A stretch of 64,000 nucleotides of DNA, from assembly GCF_003026475.1 (NCBI RefSeq), contig NZ_PYMC01000001.1, positions 579,998 to 643,997 of the forward strand, in the 5' to 3' direction. Source of the stretch: Photobacterium lipolyticum. GTDB taxonomy: Bacteria; Pseudomonadota; Gammaproteobacteria; Enterobacterales; Vibrionaceae. The notes under the pieces are model-generated. The model saw only the letters and a program-made list of their open reading frames with translations, was not told the origin of the DNA and searched no databases. Shown here one piece after another: positions 19,152 to 28,299 of the stretch (its first letter is position 1; every line of letters starts with the position of its first letter). The position numbers and the translations under genes are program-made.

Positions 19152-19577
19152 TTAAAACATTGTCTCTTGATTAGACGGCAAATGGAACACTTCACCATGC
19201 TGCTTCATCTTCTCCATTTTACGCAAATCTAATTGCATTTCAGTCACATAGCTATCCCCTACAGGATAACTGCTAATGACCTCTGCGCCTCGAATAATAC
19301 CATCAACGGCACCATCCGTACTTTCGATACCCAGCTGTTGATCATCCATTTCCGCACGCGCACTAATCCGCATGCCATAGACCTGCTCAGTCAGTTCACG
19401 GTAGGCATCAATTTTAGACGCACGCATCGCACGCATACGCTTTTCTTCATTAGTACGGCCTCGCTGCTCACTGATCGTTGCATATCCAACAGCGGTGATT
19501 TTTTCATCACTGCGCATTTCGGTTAAAGGCTGACAACCTGCTAACAGTAGAAAAATCACCATCATCCAGCAACGCAT
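19152..19577 (-). CDS. flgP: Flagellar outer-membrane lipoprotein FlgP
   Basis: A 141-residue LPP20-family lipoprotein required for motility in vibrios. The lipoprotein signal MRCWMMVIFLLLAGC has acylated Cys15. The LPP20 domain includes AVGYATISEQRGRTNEEKRM and KIDAYRELTEQVYGMRISAR. It follows flgO by 8 bp and lies opposite flgT, the H-ring cluster seen in Vibrio. Confidence 0.9.
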   Translation of the reverse strand: MRCWMMVIFLLLAGCQPLTEMRSDEKITAVGYATISEQRGRTNEEKRMRAMRASKIDAYRELTEQVYGMRISARAEMDDQQLGIESTDGAVDGIIRGAEVISSYPVGDSYVTEMQLDLRKMEKMKQHGEVFHLPSNQETMF

Positions 19578-19585
19578 AACAACTC

Positions 19586-20221
19586 CTAAGGCTTCAGAAC
19601 TACAGTATTACGATCAAATTGTGCGGTTTCAGAACGGATAATAACACCATTTTGGATGCGCATTTTATTCAATGAGTCAAGATCACGTCCAATACGATCT
19701 GCTGGCAGAAAACCCTGTGCAGAAGCAATCACGACACGAGAACGCATACCTATAATACGGGCATTGACCAGAACGCCAGCACCCTGACGCAACATGGTAC
19801 CGGTTAAGACATAGTCAACAGGCTGCTGAGCGGCAAGTTCTTTCCAGTTACGACTAATAGAAAAATCACCATCAGGCGTCACTTTTATCGCCCCTGTCGC
19901 TTTATAATCAACAATCGTGTATCCACGTTGCTGCATCTGAAACATAAAGCTTTCCGTCACCGAATTACCCAGCCAGTTTGTTTCCGTCATCTCTTGCAGA
20001 TCGACAAATGAAGTCACTGCCAGCGGCGTTTTTGCAGTCAGGTACTGGTTCGAATTGATCAGCTGTTCGGTTAACCCTTCAACAAAGAAGTCCATCGTGT
20101 GGCGAGGGGTTTCCGTTAACATAAAAGCACTGCCCGTATACGGTTCTTTGCCATTGTAAATCGGAGAGTAGGTACATGATACCGTCATCAGTGACAGCAG
20201 CAAGACTATCCATTTTTTCAT
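19586..20221 (-). CDS. flgO: Flagellar outer-membrane lipoprotein FlgO
   Basis: A 211-residue FlgO lipoprotein, a component of the Vibrio H-ring that stabilises the polar flagellum. The start at 20221 (MKKWIVLLLSLMTVSC) has GGAG eight bases upstream and gives a lipobox with Cys16; a 43-residue longer frame is rejected. The FlgO domain spans about 40-200 (DFFVEGLTEQLINSNQYLTA, VDYVLTGTMLRQGAGVLVNA, VIIRSETAQFDRNTVVLKP). Confidence 0.9.
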   Translation of the reverse strand: MKKWIVLLLSLMTVSCTYSPIYNGKEPYTGSAFMLTETPRHTMDFFVEGLTEQLINSNQYLTAKTPLAVTSFVDLQEMTETNWLGNSVTESFMFQMQQRGYTIVDYKATGAIKVTPDGDFSISRNWKELAAQQPVDYVLTGTMLRQGAGVLVNARIIGMRSRVVIASAQGFLPADRIGRDLDSLNKMRIQNGVIIRSETAQFDRNTVVLKP

Positions 20222-20487
20222 TCTAACCAGCTCCGGATGAAAAAAGACTTGTAGCCTGTTATCGTTCATTGAAAGAAAAACTTTATCCATAATTTCACTA
20301 TTACCATAGAAAATGTTTTTAGGAACACTCTTTGCATACGCTCTTTGCACACTAGCAGTGTTGTCATGTTCAACAATTCACTTAAAATAGTCAGGCAAGC
20401 ATCAACACTAACTTGATATAGGAAACGGCAAGTTTTATCTTCTGCTAATTGCTATACAAGCAAATTCCATACCTAAGTTGAGAAAAT

Positions 20488-21624
20488 ATGAACAGAAACA
20501 TAATAAGATGCTTAAGTAGCTTGTGTTTAATCACGTCATTCTGCGTGAATGCTGCTTGGCTTGAGGTCACCGGTCAAGCCGCTATGCTTGAAAGTGAGAG
20601 TACGGCCCGAACCAACGCCCTTGAAGACGCCGTCTACCAGGCCATGTTATATTCCGGCGCTGATATATCAAGCTTCTCTCATATCAAGCCCTATCTAGCA
20701 TCAGAGCGTGAAGAATATCAGTTCAGTGGCAATGAAGTTCGCCATGTCATGGTGTTAAAAACCGGAAAAAAAAGCGGCAATCTTTATGTGACAGCGCGTA
20801 TTGATATCTACCCATCGGCAAATACTTGCCACAAAATTCAATACAAAAAAGGATTACTGCTCGGCCAGTTCGACATTGTTTCACCTCAACATGCCGCTAT
20901 GGGGGGGATTTATCAGTTGGGTGATGATTTCACCGCTATGCTTAAACGTCAGATTGAAAGAAAATCACAGAGCTTTGTTGTATCAGGTATCACCCGAGTA
21001 CCGATTCGACCTGAGCAGCCGGACACGATGACCATGCTAGCTGAAGACAATGATGCCCAGTACATTATCAATGGCCAAATAACCGACCTCACCTCAACAT
21101 TAGATCAAAAGCTGATAAGAAGTGATCAGGTGATCCGACAGTTTGCCGCAACAGTACAAGTGATGGACGGCAAAACCGGTGAACAACTCTTTCAGAATAA
21201 TTATCGGGAAGTTGCCGAGTGGCCTTTTTCACGGGTAAGTCAGGTTGATACCAAAAGCGCACGATTCTGGCAATCCAGTTACGGCCAGGCGGTACAACGA
21301 ATTAGCCGTAACGTAATGCTCGATTTGGAATCATCTCTGTCTTGCCGTACCAGCTTACCGGAAGTCGTGAACGTTCACGGTAATACCGTGCAAGTTAATG
21401 TGGGCCGTATTCATGGGGTAACCCGAGGAGATCAGTTACAACTTTGGCATAGCGCCGGCTTTATTGATCAAATGGGGATCCCGCGTAACCGTATGGTTCA
21501 GACAGAAATCACCTTAACCGTAGAACGTGTCTACGAGAAATCAACAGAGTTGTCAGTTAACCAGAGCGATCTGGCCAGCAGCATTCAACCTGGTGATTTA
21601 CTGACCAAGCAAATACTCCGTTAG
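20488..21624 (+). CDS. flgT: Flagellar H-ring component FlgT
   Basis: A 378-residue periplasmic protein that builds the H-ring and recruits the MotX/MotY T-ring around LP rings in Vibrio. Signal peptide about 1-22 (ending VNA). The N-terminal domain WLEVTGQAAMLESESTARTN resembles LPP20/SHS2 folds, the middle domain has a FlgO-like YIINGQITDLTST, and the C-terminal SH3-like part has RIHGVTRGDQLQLWH. Divergent from flgOP. Confidence 0.92.
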   Translation: MNRNIIRCLSSLCLITSFCVNAAWLEVTGQAAMLESESTARTNALEDAVYQAMLYSGADISSFSHIKPYLASEREEYQFSGNEVRHVMVLKTGKKSGNLYVTARIDIYPSANTCHKIQYKKGLLLGQFDIVSPQHAAMGGIYQLGDDFTAMLKRQIERKSQSFVVSGITRVPIRPEQPDTMTMLAEDNDAQYIINGQITDLTSTLDQKLIRSDQVIRQFAATVQVMDGKTGEQLFQNNYREVAEWPFSRVSQVDTKSARFWQSSYGQAVQRISRNVMLDLESSLSCRTSLPEVVNVHGNTVQVNVGRIHGVTRGDQLQLWHSAGFIDQMGIPRNRMVQTEITLTVERVYEKSTELSVNQSDLASSIQPGDLLTKQILR

Positions 21625-21633
21625 CAGTAATTA

Positions 21634-21662
21634 CTTAAAATCAGAGAGAATTTAGGTATAAT
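21634..21662 (+). promoter_or_regulatory. Promoter of tRNA-Arg
   Basis: A perfect -10 TATAAT at 21657-21662 lies about 25 bp before the mature tRNA; the -35 (CTTAAA) is poor. A short inverted repeat (TTCAAGC/GCTTGAA) lies in the 5' leader. Confidence 0.55.
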
Positions 21663-21686
21663 GGCCTTCAAGCACTTAGCTTGAAA

Positions 21687-21763
21687 GCTCCCTTAGCTCA
21701 GCTGGATAGAGCGTCCCCCTCCTAAGGGGAAGGCCGCAAGTTCGAATCTTGCAGGGAGCGCCA
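21687..21763 (+). tRNA. tRNA-Arg (anticodon CCT)
   Basis: A complete 77-nt cloverleaf. The acceptor stem GCTCCCT pairs with AGGGAGC, the D-arm is AGCTCAGCTGGATAGAGC, and the anticodon stem TCCCC/GGGGA encloses loop CTCCTAA with anticodon CCT at 21721-21723. T-arm GTTCGAATC and encoded CCA are present. Reads AGG arginine codons. Confidence 0.96.
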
Positions 21764-21917
21764 TTTCAACGTACTCTAATTTTCACTATTCTCTTTCTTT
21801 ACTACCTCAGTCTGTTTTCCTTCATTTATTGATAATACCACCCAGTGCCAACTTGCCATGCGCAAAAACATAAAATAAAAACGAGGCAGAAATCGAACAT
21901 TAAGAACTGACAGGCAT

Positions 21918-21945
21918 AAAAAAACCTCACCTGAGGTGAGGTTTT
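21918..21945 (-). terminator. Terminator downstream of tRNA-Ala
   Basis: Palindromic stem ACCTCACCTGAGGTGAGGT flanked by A and T runs. On the minus strand it is followed by seven T, correctly placed to end the tRNA-Ala transcript. Confidence 0.8.
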
Positions 21946-21998
21946 CGATCTGGCAATTATCGCCCTCTCATAATTAAGACAAAACGATAAAAAAAATT

Positions 21999-22074
21999 TG
22001 GTGGAGCTAAGCGGGATCGAACCGCTGACCTCTTGCATGCCATGCAAGCACTCTCCCAGCTGAGCTATAGCCCC
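21999..22074 (-). tRNA. tRNA-Ala (anticodon GGC)
   Basis: A complete 76-nt cloverleaf on the minus strand. Acceptor GGGGCTA/TAGCTCC with G-T pairs, D-arm GCTCAGCTGGGAGAGT, anticodon stem CTTGC/GCAAG with loop ATGGCAT (anticodon GGC), T-arm GGTTCGATC, encoded CCA. Reads GCC/GCU alanine codons. Confidence 0.96.
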
Positions 22075-22087
22075 AAATGAGAAACTG

Positions 22088-22116
22088 ATATTAAAAACAT
22101 AATGAATTCATGTCAA
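22088..22116 (-). promoter_or_regulatory. Promoter of tRNA-Ala
   Basis: Minus strand -35 TTGACA (perfect), 17-bp spacer, -10 TAATAT, placing the start about 7 nt before the mature tRNA 5' end. Confidence 0.85.
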
Positions 22117-22394
22117 TACCTTCAATATCCTGATATTAACACTTTCCATAATTCTGTTAACTTGATCAAATTCATGCCGTTTTTGAAATTTTTTAAATTT
22201 TATAAGGCCTGTGTTTAAGCATAAGGATGCCGATGCTTATTAAGATTTGAAAAATATGATCCTGTTCTATGCTCTGAAATGAATGAGATGTAAACATTCA
22301 TTTTTATGCGATAAATGTGGGATTTTGTAGGTTCAAATATATTACCTACAAATAATAAGGAATTGAAACTTCAACGGTACATGGGAGATTGCGT
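22117..22394. other. AT-rich intergenic region upstream of the small secreted protein
   Basis: No gene is seen. An inverted repeat TGTAGGT...ACCTACA (22326-22350, 11-nt loop) probably forms a stem in the leader of the next gene. No convincing promoter was assigned. Confidence 0.4.
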
Positions 22395-22580
22395 ATGAAA
22401 AAGTTAACGATTTTTGTTACAGCAGCATTATTATCAATGAGTTTTAACTCAATGGCATTTACTCTTGCTGGTACTCCACTGGTTCTAGACCAAGATGCTT
22501 TCAGATACTGCGCTGGTGCAAAAAACATCAACGTTTGCATGGAACGCTATTTGTTAATACATAAATCAGATAAGAAGTAA
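22395..22580 (+). CDS. Small secreted two-cysteine protein, function unknown
   Basis: A 61-residue protein starting at the ATG at 22395, preceded by GGAG at good spacing (a TTG six bases upstream is in frame but unlikely). The signal peptide MKKLTIFVTAALLSMSFNSMA is followed by a mature chain of about 40 residues with two cysteines (FRYCAGAKNINVCMERYLL) that could form one disulfide in the periplasm, and a basic tail KSDKK. I do not recognise the family. It has its own leader and a shared terminator, so it looks like an independent transcription unit between tRNA-Ala and gltX. Confidence 0.7.
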   Translation: MKKLTIFVTAALLSMSFNSMAFTLAGTPLVLDQDAFRYCAGAKNINVCMERYLLIHKSDKK

Positions 22581-22596
22581 CTTAAGTACAAGCAAT

Positions 22597-22628
22597 AACG
22601 AGCGGAATGAAAAGTCATTCCGCTCGTT
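22597..22628. terminator. Bidirectional terminator between small ORF and gltX
   Basis: Perfect inverted repeat AACGAGCGGAATGA / TCATTCCGCTCGTT with an AAAG loop between the two convergent stops. U-tracts are weak on both sides, so it is strong as a hairpin but ordinary as an intrinsic terminator. Confidence 0.7.
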
Positions 22629-22631
22629 CAT

Positions 22632-24056
22632 TTATGCGTTTGCTTCACGCTCGGCAATAAATGCCAAAGCCATGTTAATTCGAGCAATCACGCGCTCTTT
22701 ACCCACCATCATCATCACCGCATCAACAGATGGTGATTGCCCCTGACCAGTAACAGCAACACGCAGTGGCATACCCACCTTGCCCATACCGACTTCAAGC
22801 TCTTCGCAGGTTTCAGCAATCACTTTATGCAAGTTTTCAGTTGTCCACTCAGCTAATGCTTCTACTTTGGCCAGTGCCAATGCCAATGCATCTTTTGCGA
22901 CAGGTCGCAGGTGTTTCTTCGCTGCCCCTGCTTCAAACTCGCTGAAGTCTTGGTAGAAATAGCGAGATTGCTCCGCCAGTTCAATCAGCGTATTACAACG
23001 CTCGCCAACCAGTTTAATGACATCCGTAATCGCTGGACCATTCGCGGTATCAATTCCTTTTTGATCTAAATGCCATTGCAGGTATTTAGCTACGTACTCA
23101 GGCTCTGCTGTTTTAATGTAGTGATTATTCAACCACAGTAACTTATCGGTATTAAATGCAGATGGAGACTTACTGATTGAACCTAAGCTAAACAGCTTAA
23201 TCATCTCTTCCATTGAGAAGATTTCCTGATCACCGTGTGACCAGCCCAGACGCACCAGGTAATTCAATAGTGCTTGAGGCAGATAACCTTCATCACGATA
23301 CTGCATAACGCTTACCGCACCATGACGCTTAGATAATTTAGTGCCGTCATCTCCTAAGATCATTGCACAGTGTGCAAACTCAGGTACTGGTGCGCCCAAG
23401 GCATCATAAATATTGATCTGACGAGGTGTGTTGTTAATGTGGTCTTCACCACGCACAACTTGGGTAATGCCCATATCCCAATCATCAACAACTACACAGA
23501 AATTGTAAGTCGGGCTACCGTCGGTACGGCGAATGATCAGATCATCGAGTTCACTGTTAGCAATTTCGATATGACCACGAACCTTGTCATCAAAAACCAC
23601 CGTTCCTTCTTTCGGGTTACGGAAGCGAATAACAAAAGGGGAATCTTCCGTTGCGGCAGCATTCGCGGCAACAACCTTCGGGTGTTTTGCATCGTAACGA
23701 GGCTTAAGGCCGGCAGCCATTTGCTCTTCACGAAGTTCTTCAAGCAGCAATTTAGGGCAGTAACACTTATAAGCTTTGTCTTCAGCCAGTAGCTGATCGA
23801 TTAGCTGGTTATAACGATCAAAACGTTTAGTCTGATAGTAAGGACCTTCATCCCAATCCAGACCCAGCCATTCCATACCTTCAAGGATGGCATCGATCGC
23901 TTCTTGTGTAGAGCGCTCAAGATCAGTATCTTCGATTCGAAGAACAAATTCGCCATCCATATGCTTAGCAAATAACCAAGAATAAAGTGCAGTACGAGCA
24001 CCACCGACATGGAGAAAGCCTGTTGGACTTGGAGCGAAGCGAGTTTTAACCGTCAT
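22632..24056 (-). CDS. gltX: Glutamate-tRNA ligase
   Basis: A 474-residue class I aminoacyl-tRNA synthetase that charges tRNA-Glu. HIGH-type motif in [20 protein letters not shown], second signature KLSKR within [14 protein letters not shown], and the conserved [18 protein letters not shown]. Length equals the bacterial norm. Monocistronic here, with a tRNA cluster nearby as in other vibrios. Confidence 0.97.
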   Translation of the reverse strand: MTVKTRFAPSPTGFLHVGGARTALYSWLFAKHMDGEFVLRIEDTDLERSTQEAIDAILEGMEWLGLDWDEGPYYQTKRFDRYNQLIDQLLAEDKAYKCYCPKLLLEELREEQMAAGLKPRYDAKHPKVVAANAAATEDSPFVIRFRNPKEGTVVFDDKVRGHIEIANSELDDLIIRRTDGSPTYNFCVVVDDWDMGITQVVRGEDHINNTPRQINIYDALGAPVPEFAHCAMILGDDGTKLSKRHGAVSVMQYRDEGYLPQALLNYLVRLGWSHGDQEIFSMEEMIKLFSLGSISKSPSAFNTDKLLWLNNHYIKTAEPEYVAKYLQWHLDQKGIDTANGPAITDVIKLVGERCNTLIELAEQSRYFYQDFSEFEAGAAKKHLRPVAKDALALALAKVEALAEWTTENLHKVIAETCEELEVGMGKVGMPLRVAVTGQGQSPSVDAVMMMVGKERVIARINMALAFIAEREANA

Positions 24057-24629
24057 GAAAGAACCTTAAGTAAAAATGATGAGCCAAATAGTAGTGCGAC
24101 CGCACCACCTTCATCGATATTGACGCATTTTACCACCAGCCCAGCAATCCACAATACAGTTATATGGCCAAACCACCTCAAGATACGAGATTCATAGCGG
24201 CCTCTGGTAACTCAATTCGATCGATATGTGCGTGGGAATACCGTTCCCTTTCAAACACATTTTGTAAAGAGGTGGCTCGAGTATACAATTTAACCGTTGC
24301 ATCATCATGCTGAGCATCTCGCATAAGCCTTGCTAAATTTTAGCAACAAAAACACCCAACAAAAGACTAAAATTTAAATTATTGACGCTTTTCATAACAT
24401 GATAACCACAAGGACAGCTGTAAATAACATTCACCAAAGTTTATTTAAGAAATCTTAATCAAAAAACAGTTAAATCCTTTGATTGGAAAACCATCCTGTG
24501 CCCCTGTCTTATTTTATAATAACTTATTAAAAATATATCACAAACCCTCACCCTTACGTTATTATATCGAATCAAACAATTTTCACTTAAATTCGCATTT
24601 ATGGCTGAATAAAAAGAGATTCTATTTCA
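24057..24629. other. 573-bp intergenic region between gltX and DUF2057 gene
   Basis: Contains repeat B1 (24161-24240), which could overlap the gltX promoter region, and then about 390 bp of AT-rich sequence without a supported gene or clear operator. Confidence 0.5.
24161..24240 (+). repeat. MITE-like dispersed repeat, copy B1
   Basis: Core CCAAACCACCTCAAGATACG with flanks TATATGG and GATTCA, shared with copies at 42490 (reverse), 59115 and 61472 (reverse). The right end GTGGGAATA is a degenerate inverted copy of the TATACCCA-type terminus. No coding capacity. Confidence 0.65.
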
Positions 24630-25280
24630 ATGAAAATAAAAAATATTGTTACCTGTAGTATGATAAGTATCTTTTCATTACCAATTGCAGCTGACGTTAA
24701 ATTAGAACTTCCAAAAGAAGTAACTGTTTTATCGGTCAATGGCAAAGAAGGGGAAAGTGGATTACTTGAGTTTGTTAACTCTTCTCCTGACCATATTAAT
24801 CTACCTAATGGTAGCAATCAGATCGTTTATGATGTCAGAAAAGTTTACAACAAAGGTTCGAGTCAAGGTAAGAAATATCAATCCCCACCTATGGTGTTGA
24901 GTTTTAACAGTATTGACTCTGCTGTAATGATGAAAGTGCCACAATTAAATACATTAGACTCCGCCCGAGAATTTGACAAAAAATTAACCATAAGCTTAAC
25001 AGACGAGTCCGGTAACTCCATTGAACACAGGAATATTCAACTACCTATAAATGGGTTCTCAATTAATAAAAATTATAGCCAACTCTTAGAAAGCTATAAT
25101 AAAACTCAGATACCACAACTTAAAACCGTTGCCAATAGCGTAATAAACACAACAGAGAATAAAATTAAAAACAATGTATCTGAATCATCAAAACTAACCA
25201 TACTCAAAGATATTTTCATACAAATGGAGCAAGAAGAAAAGCAAGAGTTTCTTACTTGGGCTATCAATAATATTCACTAA
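24630..25280 (+). CDS. DUF2057 (UPF0319) family secreted protein, copy 1
   Basis: A 216-residue exported protein of the YccT/UPF0319 family (DUF2057), whose function is not established. Signal peptide about 1-21 (ending PIAADV). The family core begins LELPKEVTVLSVNGKEGESG and contains LPNGSNQIVYDVRKVY. The C-terminus (KQEFLTWAINNIH) closely matches that of the second copy (KKKFLSWAVTNIN at 27422-28123). It faces porin 1 in convergent orientation, exactly as copy 2 faces porin 2. Its low GC content compared with neighbours is notable. Confidence 0.8.
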   Translation: MKIKNIVTCSMISIFSLPIAADVKLELPKEVTVLSVNGKEGESGLLEFVNSSPDHINLPNGSNQIVYDVRKVYNKGSSQGKKYQSPPMVLSFNSIDSAVMMKVPQLNTLDSAREFDKKLTISLTDESGNSIEHRNIQLPINGFSINKNYSQLLESYNKTQIPQLKTVANSVINTTENKIKNNVSESSKLTILKDIFIQMEQEEKQEFLTWAINNIH

Positions 25281-25545
25281 TTCAGTATTAACCACCATTA
25301 GAATCAGGTCATTTATTGGCCTGATAGATCAATAACCATCATAATAAACTCAACTTCCACTATAATATTTATTCTTATTTCCATGACTAAATCTAAAACA
25401 ACTTTGCATTTAATTTAATCATAAGAAATAACCAATCCTGTTCAAACATTTAAATATTATGCTTTTAATTAATACTATTTCGCTTAGATTGAATTCCCGG
25501 AGGAAGCTCGAAGCATGCTCATTGAAGTTGTTTGGCTATATAAAT
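25281..25545. other. Intergenic region between DUF2057 copy 1 and porin 1
   Basis: No gene is seen. A weak hairpin ATCAGG...CCTGAT (about 25301-25327) lies just after the DUF2057 stop and lacks a T-run. Confidence 0.35.
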
Positions 25546-25577
25546 AAAAAGGCTTCGGTAAAAACCGGAGCCTTTTT
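25546..25577 (-). terminator. Terminator of porin 1
   Basis: Minus strand AAAAAGGCTCCGGT / ACCGAAGCCTTTTT, a strong stem followed by a T-run, 27 bp beyond the porin stop. Confidence 0.85.
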
Positions 25578-25603
25578 AATACAATGATTATTGAATCAAC
25601 AGA

Positions 25604-26677
25604 TTAGAAGTACCATTCAGTACCGATACGTACCATGGTATCACCTTCTCCATCGTTGCTATGTTCTGCAACGCGTAGGAATGTGTATACAGAGTTAAAG
25701 CTATAACCAAATTCTGCCGTTAGTGTTTCACGATCTAAATATGCATCTGTTTTAGAGTCAGTCTCACCCGTTTGATTAGCATAACCTAAACGGAAATTTG
25801 CGCTACCCATGTAGTAGTTAGCTTGTACTGAGTAGGCTTCTATTTCACGCTTGTCATAAGTAAAGCCACCCTTATCTTTCGCATCATATTCACCCGTTTT
25901 ATACGCGGCGGCAATCATTACGCTGTCCATTGGACGCAACTCGAAACCAGCAAAGAAAGAGTCCGTATCACCGACAGAATCCGCTTTAGCTGCTTTTACG
26001 CTTCCATCAGCTTCTAATGATGCATCTGAACCAGAATCAAAGATGGTATCAGTTGCTGTTTCAAATGCGGCGTGAAGGGTTAGCATCTGAACCGGAGTAA
26101 CAGAAACTTTAGCCCCGTAGAATGTAGAATCATCGGTCTTTGAGCTACCGTTACCCAATGCCACACTAAAGTTAACCATATCAGCATAGTTAATTGAGTC
26201 AAAACGTACTTGCTGGCTCTTACGGTCAAATAAGAAACGCTCACCGCTGCGCCATCCGCGGTCAAACGTCGTACCCATGTTAGATGCACTGTAAGGCCAG
26301 TCAACCAGTTCATACATTGGTGTTAGCATACGACCAAAGCGTACCGAACCCCAGTCATCCCCGCGCATACCGACGAAGGTATCACGGTTACCTAAATCAG
26401 CACCATCGTCTAAAACCCAGCCAGATTCAATCTGAACAAAAGCCTCTACGCTGTCTGTCATCGCCTGTGCCGCACGGAAGCCAACACGGCTCTCGTTTTC
26501 TAATTCAAAAGTGCCACCTTTCGCACCGTAGTCTACCGCAGAGATAGAAACGATACCATAAACCTCAACCTTAGAATCATTCGACTCACCGATGGTATAT
26601 GCATTGGCAGAGACTGAAGCCATCGCTGCTGATGCGATAGCCGCACCTAATAATGTACGCTTGAATGTCTTATTCAT
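25604..26677 (-). CDS. Outer-membrane porin, general diffusion type, copy 1
   Basis: A 357-residue gram-negative porin (OmpU/OmpH-like group) forming a trimeric 16-strand barrel. Signal peptide about 1-26 (ASVSANA, then YTIGESNDSKVEVYG). Typical porin features are VEVYGIVSISAVDYGAKGG, ESRVGFRAAQAMTDSVEAFV, RDTFVGMRGDDWGSVRFGRM and a C-terminal Phe (MVRIGTEWYF) for BAM recognition. The acidic extracellular loops fit a marine porin. Its mRNA leader contains the hairpin at 26711-26756 shared with porin 2. Confidence 0.92.
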   Translation of the reverse strand: MNKTFKRTLLGAAIASAAMASVSANAYTIGESNDSKVEVYGIVSISAVDYGAKGGTFELENESRVGFRAAQAMTDSVEAFVQIESGWVLDDGADLGNRDTFVGMRGDDWGSVRFGRMLTPMYELVDWPYSASNMGTTFDRGWRSGERFLFDRKSQQVRFDSINYADMVNFSVALGNGSSKTDDSTFYGAKVSVTPVQMLTLHAAFETATDTIFDSGSDASLEADGSVKAAKADSVGDTDSFFAGFELRPMDSVMIAAAYKTGEYDAKDKGGFTYDKREIEAYSVQANYYMGSANFRLGYANQTGETDSKTDAYLDRETLTAEFGYSFNSVYTFLRVAEHSNDGEGDTMVRIGTEWYF

Positions 26678-26710
26678 GGAAAACTCCTGATAATCTAATA
26701 ACTAGCTGTT

Positions 26711-26756
26711 TTATGTGCACTTTCCTCAGTTGGCCGCCGAAGGTCAGCACACATAA
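26711..26756 (-). promoter_or_regulatory. Conserved 5' UTR hairpin of porin 1 mRNA
   Basis: In the minus-strand transcript, TTATGTGTGC pairs with GTGCACATAA (10 bp with two G-U pairs) and CCT with AGG, presenting the loop TCGGCGGCCAAC. The 15-nt stretch CCTTCGGCGGCCAAC is identical in the porin 2 leader, while the stems differ but stay paired. The hairpin is about 34 nt upstream of the ATG. A shared GTAGTCT motif upstream (26786-26792) is probably the -10 region of both genes. Confidence 0.7.
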
Positions 26757-27421
26757 TTATTTTTAAGTTGTTTTGAACAGGAGCAAGACTACAAGCTTTT
26801 TTTGGTGCGTAAAAATAGCACAAAAAAAACTATGACACCCTTCAAACCAGTAAAACCTAAAAAAAAATAAAATATTTAATATCAGATAGATAACCAAAAA
26901 AAATAAGAAAACATAAACCACAGATCACATGGATTATTGTGCACTCAATCGCAAGATTGAGTGCGATACGGACAAATACCAGCCGACCAATGAGAGTTTA
27001 TGAGGGGGCTATAGATTGATTGATGTTTATTTTGACCAGAAGCGTGATCTTCCTCTCGTTCAGTTAACCAGTTTATGAACTTACTTCCGATTATCAGCTT
27101 GTTATTTCATGACAATAAGTAGTATTGAGACAATATTGATTAATCACTTACTCGGAAATATAAAGTCGAAAACTCAGCTAACTAAAAGCAAAAAATTATC
27201 GATAAATCCTTAAAAAACAACATAATTTAAATAAAATAGCCAGAGAGCATATCTGCTCTGGTAATTAATCTCATGGTTGTGACTGAGCTCTGATTACTAC
27301 TATAGAGAGAGTAAATAAGCTTTTTCACACCAGACCAGCAAAGTAAAATCGTTTTACAAAATATCTTTTCACGGGGACAGTCGCTAACAGGTTGAGCGGC
27401 CCCTTCAAGGAGTCTTTATTA
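26757..27421. other. Large divergent intergenic region between porin 1 and DUF2057 copy 2
   Basis: About 660 bp with no supported gene. It holds the porin 1 promoter region and an isolated perfect hairpin at 26941-26964 (GCACTCAATC, GCAA loop, GATTGAGTGC) with no adjacent T-run. The region next to DUF2057 copy 2 has an AAGGAG ribosome site. Confidence 0.45.
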
Positions 27422-28123
27422 ATGAAGATAAAACAAATTGCTTTGGCAACAATGCTGCTACCGTTTGCACCGATAGCAGCGGCGCAGGTAACAATGGAAA
27501 TACCGAAGGGGATTCAACTGTTGGTGATTAACGGCCAAGATACCGATTACTCCATGTTTGGCTTTGATCATAAGCCTGAAATTAAGTTGCCAGATGGTGC
27601 CAATCAGGTCGTTTTCCGTATTGCTAAAGTCGTCAGAGATGCTGGCAGTAAAACAACAAAATTTAAATCCGTTCCTATCGTTATCCGTTTTGATGGCGAT
27701 AATACTCAGCTAACACTCGACATTCCGAACATCCAGACACTGGATGAAGGCCGCAACTTCAACAGCGCGCCTTCGTTTACGATCAAGGAATCAGGGAATG
27801 ATTATCCTTTCGTATACGATACGCTGTATGTAGGGTTTGACCTTGCACCTGATTTTACTCGTAAAGTTGAGAAGTATAATAAGAGTGGAGCAATTGCCAG
27901 CATCAACGCTGGCATTTCAACCACGAACACAATAACCGCTTCAGTTGCTCAGCCACAGAAAGTGACATCTAAAGCCGCGACTCAATCAACAACCAACACA
28001 ACAACACCAGCACAACTCACAGAATCCAATAAGGCTGAAATGATGCTACAGCACTGGTTCCACCAGGCCGATGATAAAACAAAGAAGAAGTTTTTAAGCT
28101 GGGCTGTCACCAATATCAATTAA
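27422..28123 (+). CDS. DUF2057 (UPF0319) family secreted protein, copy 2
   Basis: A 233-residue exported DUF2057 protein. The start at 27422 (MKIKQIALATMLLPFAPIAA) follows AAGGAG; a ten-residue longer frame is less likely. Signal peptide ends near AAAQ. The family core VTMEIPKGIQLLVINGQDTD and LPDGANQVVFRIAKVVRDAG aligns with copy 1. A Thr/Ser/Gln-rich linker (about 175-210) separates the domain from the conserved C-terminal KKKFLSWAVTNIN. Function unknown; neighbour porin suggests an envelope role. Confidence 0.82.
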   Translation: MKIKQIALATMLLPFAPIAAAQVTMEIPKGIQLLVINGQDTDYSMFGFDHKPEIKLPDGANQVVFRIAKVVRDAGSKTTKFKSVPIVIRFDGDNTQLTLDIPNIQTLDEGRNFNSAPSFTIKESGNDYPFVYDTLYVGFDLAPDFTRKVEKYNKSGAIASINAGISTTNTITASVAQPQKVTSKAATQSTTNTTTPAQLTESNKAEMMLQHWFHQADDKTKKKFLSWAVTNIN

Positions 28124-28150
28124 CTCTTTAATCCCAACCGGGCTAACAAC

Positions 28151-28187
28151 AAAAAGGCTCATTCATTAATCATGAATGAGCCTTTTT
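28151..28187 (+). terminator. Terminator of DUF2057 copy 2
   Basis: AAAAAGGCTCATTCAT / ATGAATGAGCCTTTTT with a short loop, 27 bp after the stop. Confidence 0.88.
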
Positions 28188-28229
28188 GATGGGTTTGGTA
28201 TTAAACACAATTTTCTCTCTGTACAGAGT

Positions 28230-28259
28230 AAAAAGCCGACTGATATATAGTCGGCTTTA
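28230..28259 (-). terminator. Terminator of porin 2
   Basis: Arms AAAGCCGACT and AGTCGGCTTT around a short AT loop, 41 bp beyond the porin 2 stop. Confidence 0.75.
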
Positions 28260-28299
28260 ACATCATATTACGTTATGTTTCTATTAGACAAAGTGCCCG

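Noticed and set aside
21826..22047. 73-residue ORF on the minus strand
   Set aside because: It runs through tRNA-Ala and its terminator, so it is not coding.
24057..24629. Hidden small gene between gltX and DUF2057 copy 1
   Set aside because: All frames are short and stop-rich with no ribosome site; only repeat B1 is recognisable.
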